This document shows, one piece after another, positions 46,055 through 56,613 of a DNA stretch of 64,000 bases. Source of the stretch: Quatrionicoccus australiensis (GTDB lineage Bacteria > Pseudomonadota > Gammaproteobacteria > Burkholderiales > Rhodocyclaceae). The translations under genes were made by a program, and so were the position numbers. The stretch is from NCBI RefSeq assembly GCF_020510525.1, contig NZ_CP075188.1, forward strand, positions 3,224,001-3,288,000, read 5' to 3'. The notes below the pieces were generated by a model, which was not told where the DNA came from, did no database searches, and saw only the letters and a list, made by a program, of their open reading frames with translations. Position 1 is the stretch's first letter. Every line of letters begins with the position of its first letter.

Positions 46055-46516
46055 TCACTTCAGCCCGCGACTGCTCCACAGCACCAGCCACAGCCCCAGC
46101 AAACTCTGCAACAGATAGAGAATGCTGGAAATGCCGTGCCAGGCAACAAAGCGGTCGCGCAGCACACTCTCCATGACTTCACGCGGCATGGCATCCGCCT
46201 TGAGTTGAACCATCAGGGGTTGAATGCCGAACTGACTGGCCGCCGTCATCAGCGCCATCCCGACAACGATCCAGAACAGCGCACTTTTGCAGGCCCGCAG
46301 ACCACTCCGGGAAATCATCAGGAGCAGCAGACCGGCCGCACTCGCCAAGCCGACCCAGCCGATCAGCGCAAACAGTTTGCCGGCAATCACACCGGCCAGC
46401 TGACGATCACCCAGGCTGGCAAACAATACCGGGGCCACCATGTAGCCGATGGCCCACAGACCACCGACCCACAGCGTAATCAAAAAAAGATAAAGCGCTT
46501 CGGAAAGCTTGCGCAC
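46055..46516 (-). CDS. DUF4149-type membrane protein
   Basis: This 153-residue protein has about four membrane helices: LYLFLITLWVGGLWAIGYMV at the N-terminus, LFALIGWVGLASAAGLLLLM, LFWIVVGMALMTAASQFG and a C-terminal ILYLLQSLLGLWLVLW. It carries the family marks WVGGLW and RFVAWHGISS. Its role is unknown. It follows greA by three bases, a place kept in many betaproteobacteria, and is the last gene of the bamE-dapB-kinase-carAB-greA string. Confidence 0.82.
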   Translation of the reverse strand: MRKLSEALYLFLITLWVGGLWAIGYMVAPVLFASLGDRQLAGVIAGKLFALIGWVGLASAAGLLLLMISRSGLRACKSALFWIVVGMALMTAASQFGIQPLMVQLKADAMPREVMESVLRDRFVAWHGISSILYLLQSLLGLWLVLWSSRGLK

Positions 46517-46519
46517 GAA

Positions 46520-46996
46520 TTATTCGTAACGAACGTCAATCACTTCATATTCACGGATGCCGCCCGGCGCCTGCACCTGGGCGATATCGCCAACATACTT
46601 GCCGATCAGGGCGCGCGCCATCGGTGAATTCACCGAGATCTTGCGCAACTTGATGTCGGCCTCGTCTTCACCGACGATCTGATAGGTCGCCGCAACCCCG
46701 GAGTCCTGGTCCTCGATATCGATCGTCGCGCCAAAAACGCAACGACCATCGGCATCGAGCAGCTTCGGATCAATGATCTGGGCGTTCGATAGCTTGCCTT
46801 CCACCTCCTGGATACGCCCTTCGACGAAACCCTGGCGCTCCTTGGCGGCATCGTACTCGGCATTTTCGGAAAGATCGCCATGCGAACGCGCTTCCGCAAT
46901 CGCGGCGATTACCGAAGGACGCTCCACCGTCTTCAGACGATGCAGTTCTTCGCGCAATTTTTCGGCACCGGCCACGGTCAACGGGATTTTATTCAT
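46520..46996 (-). CDS. greA: Transcription elongation factor GreA
   Basis: This 158-residue factor rescues backtracked RNA polymerase. The N-terminal coiled coil holds the acidic tip ([20 protein letters not shown]). The C-terminal domain has GATIDIED and [20 protein letters not shown] at 46996 lines up with the E. coli start; an extra ATG one codon earlier is possible. A GC-rich stem-loop between carB and greA suggests partial termination before it. Confidence 0.95.
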   Translation of the reverse strand: MNKIPLTVAGAEKLREELHRLKTVERPSVIAAIAEARSHGDLSENAEYDAAKERQGFVEGRIQEVEGKLSNAQIIDPKLLDADGRCVFGATIDIEDQDSGVAATYQIVGEDEADIKLRKISVNSPMARALIGKYVGDIAQVQAPGGIREYEVIDVRYE

Positions 46997-47009
46997 CATT
47001 TATTCCAGC

Positions 47010-47055
47010 AAAAGCAAAACCGCCGGCGCCCACTAAGGGGACCACCCGGCGGTTT
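47010..47055 (-). terminator. Stem-loop between carB and greA (probable attenuating terminator)
   Basis: On the minus strand AAACCGCCGG (47055-47046) pairs with CCGGCGGTTT (47026-47017) over 10 bp, with a 19-base loop, followed by TGCTTTT. It begins 11 bases after carB. The large loop makes full termination uncertain. Confidence 0.65.
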
Positions 47056-47065
47056 CGGGTTTGTC

Positions 47066-50000
47066 TCAGTGCAGCTGCTGGTGCAGTGCCTGAATCGGAT
47101 ACACCACCAATTCACCCAGATTGCGGATGCCCTCGGCTGCCGCCTCGGCACCCCAGATCGTCGTGTACATCGTAACCCGGGCCTGCAGGCCGGAGGTACG
47201 GATGTTACGCGAGTCATTCACAGCCTGGCGCTTTTCTTCAACCGTATTGATGATCAGGGCAATCTCGTTGTTCTTGATCATATCCACGATGTGCGGACGA
47301 CCTTCGGTGAACTTGTTGACCTGCTGCACCGGCAAACCGGCCGCTTCAATGGCATGCGCCGTACCGCGCGTCGCCACGATGTGGAAACCGGCTTCGACCA
47401 GATGGCGGGCGATCTCGATTGCCTTGGCCTTGTCGCTGTCCTTGACCGACATGAAGACGCGACCGCTGGTCGGCAGCTTGACGCTGGCGGCGAGCTGCGA
47501 CTTGACGAAGGCTTCGGCAAAGGTCACGCCGACGCCCATCACTTCACCGGTCGACTTCATTTCCGGGCCCAAAATGGTATCGACACCGGGGAACTTGACG
47601 AAGGGGAAAACAGCTTCCTTGACCGAGAAATACGGCGGGATGACTTCGGCGGTTACACCCTGATCTTTCAGGCTACGGCCAGCCATGCAGCGGGCAGCGA
47701 TCTTGGCCAGTTGCAGACCGGTCGCCTTGGAGACGAAGGGCACCGTACGCGAGGCGCGCGGATTGACTTCCAGCACGTAGACATCGTTGTCCTTGATCGC
47801 GAACTGCACGTTCATCAGACCGCAGACGTTGAGCGCCTTGGCCATCAGCTTGGTCTGGCGGCGCAGTTCGTCCTGCACGGCAGCCGACAGCGAATACGGC
47901 GGCAGCGAGCAAGCCGAGTCACCGGAGTGCACACCAGCTTGTTCGATGTGCTCCATGACGCCACCGATGATGACTTCATTGCCATCGGAGAGGGCATCAA
48001 CGTCGCATTCGACGGCATCGTTCAGGAAGCGGTCGAGGAGCACCGGCGAATCGTGCGAAACCTTGACGGCTTCACGCATGTAGCGCTCGAGATCCTTCTG
48101 CTCATGGACGATTTCCATGGCGCGTCCGCCCAGCACGTAGGACGGACGGACAACCAGCGGATAGCCGATTTCGGCCGCCAGACGCAGCGCGTCTTCTTCG
48201 GTGCGCGCCGTGCGGTTGGGCGGCTGCTTGAGACCGAGGTCGTGCAGCAGCTTCTGGAAGCGTTCGCGGTCTTCGGCGATGTCGATCGATTCCGGCGTCG
48301 TACCGATGATCGGCACGCCATTGGCTTCGAGGGCCAGCGCGAGTTTGAGCGGGGTCTGACCACCGTACTGGACGATGACGCCGACCGGCTTTTCGATGGC
48401 GACGATTTCCAGCACATCTTCCAGCGTCAGCGGCTCGAAATACAGGCGATCCGAGGTGTCGTAGTCGGTCGACACGGTTTCCGGATTGCAATTGACCATG
48501 ATCGTTTCGTAACCGTCTTCGCGCATTGCCATCGCGGCATGCACGCAGCAGTAGTCGAATTCGATACCCTGGCCGATGCGGTTCGGACCGCCGCCCAGCA
48601 CCATGATCTTCTTCTTGTCGGTCGGATTGGCCTCGCACTCGTCCTCGTAGGTCGAGTACATGTAGGCGGTATCGGTCGAAAATTCAGCGGCGCAGGTATC
48701 GACACGCTTGTACACCGGGCGCACGTTCAGTTCATGGCGACGGGCGCGGAACTCGGACTCGCTGGTTTTCAGCAGATAAGCCAGGCGGCGGTCGGCGAAA
48801 CCCTTGCGCTTGAGGAAACGCAGTTCCTCAGCGGTCAACGAGGCCAGATCGCGCTTTTCCACTTCCAGCTCGAGATCGACGATTTCCTTGATCTGGACGA
48901 GGAACCACGGATCGATCTTGGTCAGTTCGAAAACCTTTTCGACCGACATGCCGACGCCGAAGGCATCGGCGACGTACCACAGGCGATCCGGCGTCGGCCG
49001 GGCCAGTTGTTCGTCGATGGTTTCCGGATCAACCGATTTCAGGTTGAAACCGTCAACGCCGACTTCCAGACCGCGCAAGGCTTTCTGCAGCGACTCCTGG
49101 AAGGTGCGACCAATCGCCATGACTTCACCGACCGACTTCATCTGCGTGGTCAGCGTGTTGTCGGCCTGCGGGAATTTCTCGAAGGCGAAACGCGGCACCT
49201 TGGTGACAACGTAGTCGATCGACGGCTCGAACGAAGCCGGGGTCTTGCCGCCGGTGATGTCGTTCGACAGCTCGTCCAGCGTGTAGCCGACCGACAGCTT
49301 GGCGGCGATCTTGGCGATCGGGAAGCCGGTCGCCTTGGAAGCCAGCGCCGACGAACGCGAAACGCGCGGGTTCATCTCGATGACGATCATGCGACCGTCC
49401 TTCGGGTTGATCGAGAACTGCACGTTCGAACCGCCGGTATCGACACCGATCTCGCGCAGCACGGCGATCGAGGCATTACGCAGGATCTGGTATTCCTTGT
49501 CGGTCAGCGTCTGGGCCGGCGCAACGGTGATCGAGTCACCGGTATGCACGCCCATCGGATCAAGGTTTTCGATCGAGCAGATGATGATGCAGTTGTCCGC
49601 CTTGTCGCGGACCACTTCCATCTCGTATTCCTTCCAGCCGAGCAACGACTCTTCGATCAGCAGCTCGTTGGTCGGCGAGGCTTCGAGACCGCGCTTGCAG
49701 ATGGTCTCGAACTCTTCCATGTTGTAGGCGATACCACCACCCGTACCACCCAGCGTGAAGGACGGCCGGATGATGGTCGGGAAGCCGATCACGGCCTGCA
49801 CCTGGTAAGCCTCTTCCATGCTGTGCGCGGTGGCCGACTTGGCGGAACCGAGACCGATCTTGGTCATCGCGTCCTTGAACTTCTGGCGATCCTCGGCCTT
49901 GTCGATGGCTTCCTTGGAAGCACCGATCAGTTCGACGCCGAATTTCTCGAGCACGCCTTCGCGGTCGAGATCGAGCGCGCAATTCAGTGCGGTCTGACCG

Positions 50001-50272
50001 CCCATGGTCGGCAGCAGCGCGTCCGGACGTTCCTTTTCGATGATCTTGGCCACAACCTGCCAGGTGATCGGCTCGATGTAGGTGACGTCGGCCATTTCCG
50101 GATCGGTCATGATCGTCGCCGGGTTGGAATTCACCAGGATGACCTTGTAACCCTCTTCGCGCAGGGCCTTGCAGGCCTGGGCGCCGGAGTAGTCGAATTC
50201 GCAGGCCTGACCGATGATGATCGGGCCGGCGCCAATAATCAAAACACTTTTTATGTCTGTACGTTTCGGCAT
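47066..50272 (-). CDS. carB: Carbamoyl-phosphate synthase large subunit
   Basis: This 1068-residue enzyme makes carbamoyl phosphate from bicarbonate, ammonia and two ATP, for arginine and pyrimidines. It has two homologous ATP-grasp halves ([22 protein letters not shown] and [16 protein letters not shown]) with [17 protein letters not shown] and [17 protein letters not shown] at the heads of the halves. The C-terminal methylglyoxal-synthase-like allosteric domain starts near residue 940 ([17 protein letters not shown]). It lies 21 bases after carA. Confidence 0.97.
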   Translation of the reverse strand: MPKRTDIKSVLIIGAGPIIIGQACEFDYSGAQACKALREEGYKVILVNSNPATIMTDPEMADVTYIEPITWQVVAKIIEKERPDALLPTMGGQTALNCALDLDREGVLEKFGVELIGASKEAIDKAEDRQKFKDAMTKIGLGSAKSATAHSMEEAYQVQAVIGFPTIIRPSFTLGGTGGGIAYNMEEFETICKRGLEASPTNELLIEESLLGWKEYEMEVVRDKADNCIIICSIENLDPMGVHTGDSITVAPAQTLTDKEYQILRNASIAVLREIGVDTGGSNVQFSINPKDGRMIVIEMNPRVSRSSALASKATGFPIAKIAAKLSVGYTLDELSNDITGGKTPASFEPSIDYVVTKVPRFAFEKFPQADNTLTTQMKSVGEVMAIGRTFQESLQKALRGLEVGVDGFNLKSVDPETIDEQLARPTPDRLWYVADAFGVGMSVEKVFELTKIDPWFLVQIKEIVDLELEVEKRDLASLTAEELRFLKRKGFADRRLAYLLKTSESEFRARRHELNVRPVYKRVDTCAAEFSTDTAYMYSTYEDECEANPTDKKKIMVLGGGPNRIGQGIEFDYCCVHAAMAMREDGYETIMVNCNPETVSTDYDTSDRLYFEPLTLEDVLEIVAIEKPVGVIVQYGGQTPLKLALALEANGVPIIGTTPESIDIAEDRERFQKLLHDLGLKQPPNRTARTEEDALRLAAEIGYPLVVRPSYVLGGRAMEIVHEQKDLERYMREAVKVSHDSPVLLDRFLNDAVECDVDALSDGNEVIIGGVMEHIEQAGVHSGDSACSLPPYSLSAAVQDELRRQTKLMAKALNVCGLMNVQFAIKDNDVYVLEVNPRASRTVPFVSKATGLQLAKIAARCMAGRSLKDQGVTAEVIPPYFSVKEAVFPFVKFPGVDTILGPEMKSTGEVMGVGVTFAEAFVKSQLAASVKLPTSGRVFMSVKDSDKAKAIEIARHLVEAGFHIVATRGTAHAIEAAGLPVQQVNKFTEGRPHIVDMIKNNEIALIINTVEEKRQAVNDSRNIRTSGLQARVTMYTTIWGAEAAAEGIRNLGELVVYPIQALHQQLH

Positions 50273-50293
50273 CTTTATCTCTCTCTGTGCCGC

Positions 50294-51451
50294 TTATTGC
50301 GCGTTGTTGAGCGCGGCAACGCCACGCGTCATGGTGTCAAGGAAGCGATCGAACAGGTAAGCCACGTCGTGCGGACCGGGACTGGCTTCCGGGTGCCCCT
50401 GGAAGGAGAAAGCCGGCACATCGGTGCGGGCGATGCCTTGCAGGGAACCGTCAAACAGCGAGACGTGCGTGGCACGCAGGTTTTTCGGCAAAGAATCGGC
50501 GTCGACCGCAAAGCCGTGGTTCTGGCTGGTGATCAGCACCTGGCCGGTATCCACATCCTTGACCGGGTGGTTGGCACCGTGGTGACCGAACTTCATCTTC
50601 AGCGTTTTGGCGCCGGAAGCCAGGGCCAGCAACTGATGGCCGAGACAGATACCAAAAGTCGGAATGCCACGCTCAAGGAACTCGCGAATCGCCGCAATGG
50701 CGTAATCGCAAGGCTCCGGATCACCGGGACCGTTCGACAGGAAGACACCGTCCGGATTCAGTGCCAGGACATCGGCCGCCGGCGTCTGGGCCGGCACGAC
50801 AGTGAGCTTGACGCCGCGCTGGGCGAGCATGCGCAGGATGTTCTTCTTGACGCCGAAGTCGTAGGCAACGACATGGAATTTCGGCGCCGGACCTTGCTGA
50901 TAACCTTGCAGCGTCCATTCGCCTTCGGTCCAGGCGTAGCTTTCCTTGGCGGAAACCACCTTGGCCAGATCCATGCCGGCCAGACCAGGGAAAGCCTTGG
51001 CCAGTGCCTGCGCCTTGGACTCGTCGATTTCGCCGGCCAGAATGCAGCCAGCCTGGGCGCCCTTTTCGCGGAGGATGCGGGTCAGCTTGCGCGTATCGAT
51101 ACCGGCAATGGCAACGATGCCGTGCTTTTTCAGATAGGACGACAGGTCGTCCTGGGTACGCCAGTTCGACGCAACCAGCGGCAGATCACGAATGACCAGA
51201 CCGGCAGCGTAATTGGCGTTGGACTCGAAGTCCTCCGCATTGCAACCGGTGTTGCCGATATGCGGGTAGGTCAGCGTGACGATCTGGCGGCAATAGGAAG
51301 GATCGGTAAGGATTTCCTGATAACCGGACATGGCGGTGTTGAACACCACTTCGCCACTGGTAACACCATCAGCGCCGATGGACTGGCCCTTGAATACCGT
51401 TCCGTCGGCGAGGGCGAGAATGGCGGGTATGAATGAGGGCAGCAATGACAC
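50294..51451 (-). CDS. carA: Carbamoyl-phosphate synthase small subunit (glutaminase)
   Basis: This 385-residue subunit supplies ammonia to CarB. The class I amidotransferase triad lies in [15 protein letters not shown] (Cys) and [13 protein letters not shown] (His, Glu). The N-terminal domain has the [17 protein letters not shown] family block. The start is GTG 51451, preceded by AGGAG with an 8-base spacer. An inverted hairpin lies in its leader. Confidence 0.96.
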   Translation of the reverse strand: MSLLPSFIPAILALADGTVFKGQSIGADGVTSGEVVFNTAMSGYQEILTDPSYCRQIVTLTYPHIGNTGCNAEDFESNANYAAGLVIRDLPLVASNWRTQDDLSSYLKKHGIVAIAGIDTRKLTRILREKGAQAGCILAGEIDESKAQALAKAFPGLAGMDLAKVVSAKESYAWTEGEWTLQGYQQGPAPKFHVVAYDFGVKKNILRMLAQRGVKLTVVPAQTPAADVLALNPDGVFLSNGPGDPEPCDYAIAAIREFLERGIPTFGICLGHQLLALASGAKTLKMKFGHHGANHPVKDVDTGQVLITSQNHGFAVDADSLPKNLRATHVSLFDGSLQGIARTDVPAFSFQGHPEASPGPHDVAYLFDRFLDTMTRGVAALNNAQ

Positions 51452-51487
51452 GACCGGCTCTCCTAAAATTTCTATTTATTCATGTGC

Positions 51488-51525
51488 CAAGCGGGAAGGC
51501 TCGCGCCCTCCCGCTTGTGCTTTTT
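51488..51525 (+). terminator. GC-rich stem-loop in the carA leader, read as a terminator on the opposite strand
   Basis: CAAGCGGGAAGG (51488-51499) and CCCTCCCGCTTG (51506-51517) form a 12-bp stem with one mismatch and a 6-base loop. TTTTT follows at 51521-51525 on the plus strand, antisense to carA. On the sense strand the T-run is missing. It may act as a leader hairpin for carA or stop antisense transcription. Confidence 0.5.
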
Positions 51526-51566
51526 AACCTTCCTATTTTAGCCGAAAAGTAGCTTTTCAGGCAAAT

Positions 51567-54119
51567 TCAAGGGATTACACGAGTTCTCACATAGTCCTCA
51601 AGGAGCGGTCGCAGGCAGGTCATTTCTTCGGCGAGGCCGGCGAAAATCAGCTGACAGTTCGGCCAATCAACGCTTTCGACCGACATTGCCGCCTGCTCGA
51701 GATCCATCGCCCGCCGCCGCGCCGACTCGGCATGGAACATGGCAAGCAGGCTCTTCAGGGTGTGCGCATGCATGCGCAACTCGTGCGCATTGGCCGCCTG
51801 TACCGCTGCACTGACTCTGGAAACATGCTCATCCCATTCGGCAACCAGCATGCCGGCCATGGTTGCAAACAAATCCGCATCACCGATATCGCGCAGGGCG
51901 CTGCGCAGATCAAGCTGCACGCCAGCGACAACCTCAGGCGCCGCCACCGGTGCCTCAAGCACATCACCGGCCTGACCGGAGGCTCTGGCCAGGGCTGCGT
52001 ACAGCATGTCCGAACGCAAGGGCTTGGCGACATAGTCATTCATGCCCGCCTCAAGGCAGCGATCACGGTCGCTGGACATCACATTGGCGGTCATCGCGAC
52101 GATATAGACCGGCTTGAAAGCGTGCGAAACCACCCAACTGCGCCGCATTTCACGCGAGCGGATCGCCTCCGTGGCCTCGATACCGCCCATCACCGGCATC
52201 TGCATGTCCATCAGAATGACGTCAAAATGCTTCTCGTCAAACTGCTCGACTGCCTCGGCGCCATTATTGGCGACCACCACACGGTGCGACTTCTGCTGGA
52301 GCAAACGCAGCGCCAACTCCTGATTGACCGGATTATCCTCAACCAGCAGCACATTCAGGACGCGGCCTTCTTCCTCTTTGCCAAGCTCGGTATTGAAATC
52401 GACCAGAGCGAAATCACCGGCATCCGCAGAACTCTTGCTCGCAAGCTGCAGTGCATCCAGCACATCCCCCGGGCCGAGCGGCTTGACCAGGTGCGCAGAA
52501 ACACCGAGCTCGCGCAGACGTGCCATATCCTGCCGCTGATTCTCGGTCGTCAGCATCATCAGCAGCCTTTCCGGACGCCCCGCCTGACTCCAGCTTTCCG
52601 CCAAAGCCAGGCCAACCGGGGCCGCCATGCCGGCGTCTGCAAAAACGTAGTCAAAAGGAAAGTCGACCGAACGGGAGCGCTCAATCGCATCAAGAGCAGC
52701 CCCCGCATCCGCCAGCAAGGAAACCTGCATACCCTGCGCTTCGAGCAACTGCACGAGATAACGCCCGGCAACCGGATTATCCTCGACAACCAGCACCCGC
52801 TTGCCCTTGAAGCGACCGTCAGGTGCAACCGAAGCCGGCGCTGCGGTTTCAACGCCAAGCCGGGCCGTAAAGAAGAAGGTCGACCCCTTCCCTTGTTTGC
52901 TTTCCAGCCAGATCCTGCCATCCATCAACTGGACAAGACGCGCCGAAATGGCCAAGCCCAGCCCGGTTCCGCCAAAACGCCGGGTCGTCGATACATCCGC
53001 TTGCGAGAAAGCTTCGAAAATTGCCTGCTGCTTGTCCAGCGGAACGCCAATCCCGGTATCGCGAATGGCAAAGCGCAGGAAAACCGAACCGCTCGTCGCC
53101 TGCTCGACCCCCACGACCAGAACGACTTCGCCCTTTTCGGTAAATTTGATGGCATTGCCGATCAGGTTGATGATGACCTGACGCAGACGGTTCGGATCAC
53201 CGACCACGCGCAACGGCACTTCCGGCCGCACATCGACGATCAGCTCCAGGCCCTTCTTGTGCGCGCTGACCGCCAGCACGCGAGCCGCTTCGAGAACGAT
53301 ATCCTGCGCCGAAAACGCCAGCGACTCGAACTGCATCTTCCCGGCCTCGATCTTGGAAAAATCGAGGATGTCATTGACGATGACCAGCAAGGCTTCGGCA
53401 GACGATTTGACCGTTTTCAGATAATGCCGCTGCTCGGCATCTAGCTCGGTATCGAGCGCCAGCTCGGTCATGCCGATGATGCCATTCATCGGCGTACGAA
53501 TTTCGTGGCTCATGTTGGCCAGGAAGGAACCGCGCGCCTTGTTGGCTGCCTCGGCCGTTTCCTTGGCGGCAATCAGCGCCGCCTCGGCATCCTTCACCGC
53601 GCTGATGTCGCGCAGCAGGACCAGCATGCGGATCGGCTCACCCGCCGGATCACGCGCCGCCACCGCGCCGCGCACCAGCAACCAGCGCCATTCGCCACTT
53701 TTCGCCCGGAGACGGCATTCGGCCTGGAAATAGCGCTCCTTGCTCCGGGTGTGCGCGGCAATCCGGGTCTGCAACTCGCGCAGGTCCTCCGGATGCAGCA
53801 GTTTCTGCCACTGGGAAATCGAGTTTTCCAGCTCGTCGACCGTATAGCCGAGCAATTCCTTCCACTGCCGGCCAGACTCGATATTGCCGCTGCGCAGATT
53901 CCAGTCGGTCAGCGCATCGCCGGACAGCAAGGCCTGCCAGTTATTCAGCCCGGCATAGGCGCTATAGGCCGAATCAACCAGCCCGACCAGTTTTTCAACC
54001 CCCTGGGCCAGCGCATTTTGCTCACCACCACCGGCATCGCCAATCAACTGCCTTAATTGCGGCTCACCTTCGCCGCCGAAGACTTCCTGTAACTGACGTG
54101 CCAGCAGACGTGATTTCAT
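51567..54119 (-). CDS. Hybrid sensor histidine kinase (PAS-HisKA-HATPase-REC-REC-HPt)
   Basis: The 850-residue protein has no membrane segment. It has an N-terminal PAS-type domain (about 65-180), HisKA with His205 ([16 protein letters not shown]), HATPase (N-box [18 protein letters not shown]-box [12 protein letters not shown]), and REC1 (about 440-555; VEDNPVAG, possible acceptor Asp495, Lys546). REC2 (about 588-710; VEDNPVNQ, acceptor Asp638, Lys699) and an HPt domain with His786 (HAHTLKS) follow. The start ATG 54119 lies five bases after dapB. No partner regulator is nearby, so it is an orphan that probably passes phosphate through its own HPt. Its location in a housekeeping string is unusual. 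Confidence 0.92.
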   Translation of the reverse strand: MKSRLLARQLQEVFGGEGEPQLRQLIGDAGGGEQNALAQGVEKLVGLVDSAYSAYAGLNNWQALLSGDALTDWNLRSGNIESGRQWKELLGYTVDELENSISQWQKLLHPEDLRELQTRIAAHTRSKERYFQAECRLRAKSGEWRWLLVRGAVAARDPAGEPIRMLVLLRDISAVKDAEAALIAAKETAEAANKARGSFLANMSHEIRTPMNGIIGMTELALDTELDAEQRHYLKTVKSSAEALLVIVNDILDFSKIEAGKMQFESLAFSAQDIVLEAARVLAVSAHKKGLELIVDVRPEVPLRVVGDPNRLRQVIINLIGNAIKFTEKGEVVLVVGVEQATSGSVFLRFAIRDTGIGVPLDKQQAIFEAFSQADVSTTRRFGGTGLGLAISARLVQLMDGRIWLESKQGKGSTFFFTARLGVETAAPASVAPDGRFKGKRVLVVEDNPVAGRYLVQLLEAQGMQVSLLADAGAALDAIERSRSVDFPFDYVFADAGMAAPVGLALAESWSQAGRPERLLMMLTTENQRQDMARLRELGVSAHLVKPLGPGDVLDALQLASKSSADAGDFALVDFNTELGKEEEGRVLNVLLVEDNPVNQELALRLLQQKSHRVVVANNGAEAVEQFDEKHFDVILMDMQMPVMGGIEATEAIRSREMRRSWVVSHAFKPVYIVAMTANVMSSDRDRCLEAGMNDYVAKPLRSDMLYAALARASGQAGDVLEAPVAAPEVVAGVQLDLRSALRDIGDADLFATMAGMLVAEWDEHVSRVSAAVQAANAHELRMHAHTLKSLLAMFHAESARRRAMDLEQAAMSVESVDWPNCQLIFAGLAEEMTCLRPLLEDYVRTRVIP

Positions 54120-54124
54120 GGCGG

Positions 54125-54934
<810 letters not shown>

Positions 54935-55417
54935 TTAAAATCCCATTGCGTTCATGAAGCGCCGGTAGAGACTCGGCGGCTCGCGCGGCGGCAACGGCAC
55001 ATCGGCCGCATCGCCCGAAATCGAACCGAGATCAACCAGCCGTGACTTGTTCTGCGGCGTCGTCAGGTCCTCGACCGAGGCCACCTCGACATCGCCGGCA
55101 ACGCGCTCGAGGCGGCCGGCAGCATCGAAAAAGACGACAAACTTGCGCTCATCGACCCGACCCGTCTGACCATTCTGGTAGCGATAGACGTAATCCCAGC
55201 GCTGCTGGTGGAAGATGTCGGTGATCATCGGCGAACCGAGCAGGAAGCGAACCTGCTCGCGGGTCTGCCCCGGCTTGAGCTGGGCGACCATTTCCTGGGT
55301 CAGCACATTGCCCTGCTGGATGTCGATCTTGTATTCGTTAATGAAGGCCGGCTTGTAGGTACAAGCGGTCAGAAGCGTGCAAAAGGCTGCAACGAGCAGT
55401 AGCGGGTAACGAGGCAT
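54935..55417 (-). CDS. bamE: Outer-membrane assembly lipoprotein BamE (SmpA/OmlA)
   Basis: This 160-residue lipoprotein has a short signal peptide with the lipobox LLTAC (Cys about residue 19). It has the BamE fold: QGNVLTQEMVAQLKPGQTRE, the motif LLGSPMITDIFHQQRWDYVY and a C-terminal strand RKFVVFFDAAGRLERV. It belongs to the BAM complex. It heads the leftward string and is divergent from fur across 95 bases, as in many proteobacteria. Confidence 0.94.
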   Translation of the reverse strand: MPRYPLLLVAAFCTLLTACTYKPAFINEYKIDIQQGNVLTQEMVAQLKPGQTREQVRFLLGSPMITDIFHQQRWDYVYRYQNGQTGRVDERKFVVFFDAAGRLERVAGDVEVASVEDLTTPQNKSRLVDLGSISGDAADVPLPPREPPSLYRRFMNAMGF

Positions 55418-55512
55418 GCGGCTTTCCGGAGTTTCTCAAACACCTTTGAAGCGGTATATCATACCCGAAATACCCTCCGGCCCTGCCGCAACACATTCTG
55501 GAAATTTTACCG

Positions 55513-55956
55513 ATGAGCGATCCCCAAAGCCTCAAGAACATGGGCCTGAAAGCCACCTTTCCGCGCCTCAAGATTCTTGAGCTTTTCGAGAGAACCACGG
55601 TGCGGCACATGACGGCGGAAGACGTCTATCGCATGCTCATCGCCGAAAACATGGACATCGGGCTGGCCACCGTCTACCGCGTCCTGACCCAGTTCGAACA
55701 GGCCGGGCTGCTCGAGCGGCATTTCTTCGAATCCGGCAAGGCCGTCTTCGAAATCAATCACGGCAAGCACCACGACCACCTGGTCTGCATCGATTGCGGC
55801 CGCGTCGAAGAGTTTTACGACCCGGAAATCGAAAAGCGCCAGAACGCGATTGCCGAGGAGCGCGGTTTCGCGATCCAGGATCACGCGCTCTATCTCTACG
55901 CCCAGTGCACCAAGACCAACTGCACGCACCGCAACAATCCCGACGACAAGTCCTGA
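55513..55956 (+). CDS. fur: Ferric uptake regulator Fur
   Basis: This 147-residue metalloregulator has an N-terminal winged helix ([37 protein letters not shown]). The metal-binding part has [19 protein letters not shown] and a C-terminal Cys pair in [11 protein letters not shown]. It represses iron-uptake genes when Fe2+ is bound. It is divergent from bamE and followed at six bases by a GDT1-type membrane protein, so both are likely one transcript. Confidence 0.96.
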   Translation: MSDPQSLKNMGLKATFPRLKILELFERTTVRHMTAEDVYRMLIAENMDIGLATVYRVLTQFEQAGLLERHFFESGKAVFEINHGKHHDHLVCIDCGRVEEFYDPEIEKRQNAIAEERGFAIQDHALYLYAQCTKTNCTHRNNPDDKS

Positions 55957-55962
55957 GCGGCA

Positions 55963-56571
55963 ATGCCCGATTTCGCAGCACTGGCGCCGGGGAGCTGGTT
56001 TTCCTCGGCGGCGACCACTTTTTTGCTGATTGCCCTCGCCGAGTTCGGTGACAAGAGCCAACTCGTCTGCATGACCCTCGCCGCACGCCATCGCGGCTTG
56101 CCGGTCGTGCTCGGCGCGATTGCCGCCTTCGCCATCCTCAATCTGCTTGCCGTGCTGTTCGGCGCCGCCGTTGCCGCCTGGCTGCCGGCCTGGGTCATCA
56201 CGCTGGCGGTGGCCGTGCTGTTTGCCGTGTTCGGCATCAGCGCCCTGCGTTACGAAGAAGAGGATGCAGACGAAACGATAGAGGAAAAACCGGGGCACGG
56301 CGTTTTCGCAACGACTTTCCTGCTCATTTTCCTCGCCGAATTCGGCGACAAGACGCAGATCGCCGTCGCCGGCCTCGGCAGCACCACCGCAGCAGCCGCC
56401 GCATGGACAGGCGCCACGCTCGCCCTGGCCTGCACCTCGCTGCTCGGCGTCTTCGCCGGCCGCAAGTTGCTGCAACGCCTGCCGCTGGTCTGGATCCACC
56501 GCATCAGCGGCGCCTTCTTCATCCTGCTCGCGCTGCTCGCGCTCGGCAAACTGGTCTACGGCGAAATCTGA
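55963..56571 (+). CDS. GDT1/UPF0016 family cation transporter (probable Mn2+ exporter)
   Basis: The 202-residue protein has six membrane helices arranged as two homologous halves. Each half has the E-x-G-D-K-[ST] signature (ALAEFGDKSQL near residue 27 and FLAEFGDKTQI near residue 126). A short acidic loop (YEEEDADETIEEKPG) lies between them. GDT1/TMEM165 homologues move Mn2+ or Ca2+ out of the cytosol. The position six bases after fur suggests that iron and manganese balance are coupled. Confidence 0.87.
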   Translation: MPDFAALAPGSWFSSAATTFLLIALAEFGDKSQLVCMTLAARHRGLPVVLGAIAAFAILNLLAVLFGAAVAAWLPAWVITLAVAVLFAVFGISALRYEEEDADETIEEKPGHGVFATTFLLIFLAEFGDKTQIAVAGLGSTTAAAAAWTGATLALACTSLLGVFAGRKLLQRLPLVWIHRISGAFFILLALLALGKLVYGEI

Positions 56572-56582
56572 TTTTTGCCTCT

Positions 56583-56601
56583 GGACGGACGTCGACCGTC
56601 C
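56583..56601. repeat. Short dyad between the GDT1 gene and recN
   Basis: GGACGG-ACGTCGA-CCGTCC lies between the convergent GDT1-type gene and recN. The 6-bp stem with no T-tract is a weak bidirectional terminator candidate. Its GTCGACC core resembles the long palindrome at 24325-24356. Confidence 0.4.
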
Positions 56602-56613
56602 GGGACGACCGGC

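Noticed and set aside
46880..51436. A 1518-codon rightward ORF opposite carA-carB and greA
   Set aside because: It is an exact antisense shadow of strongly recognised carAB and greA, with composition set by codon bias of the real strand.
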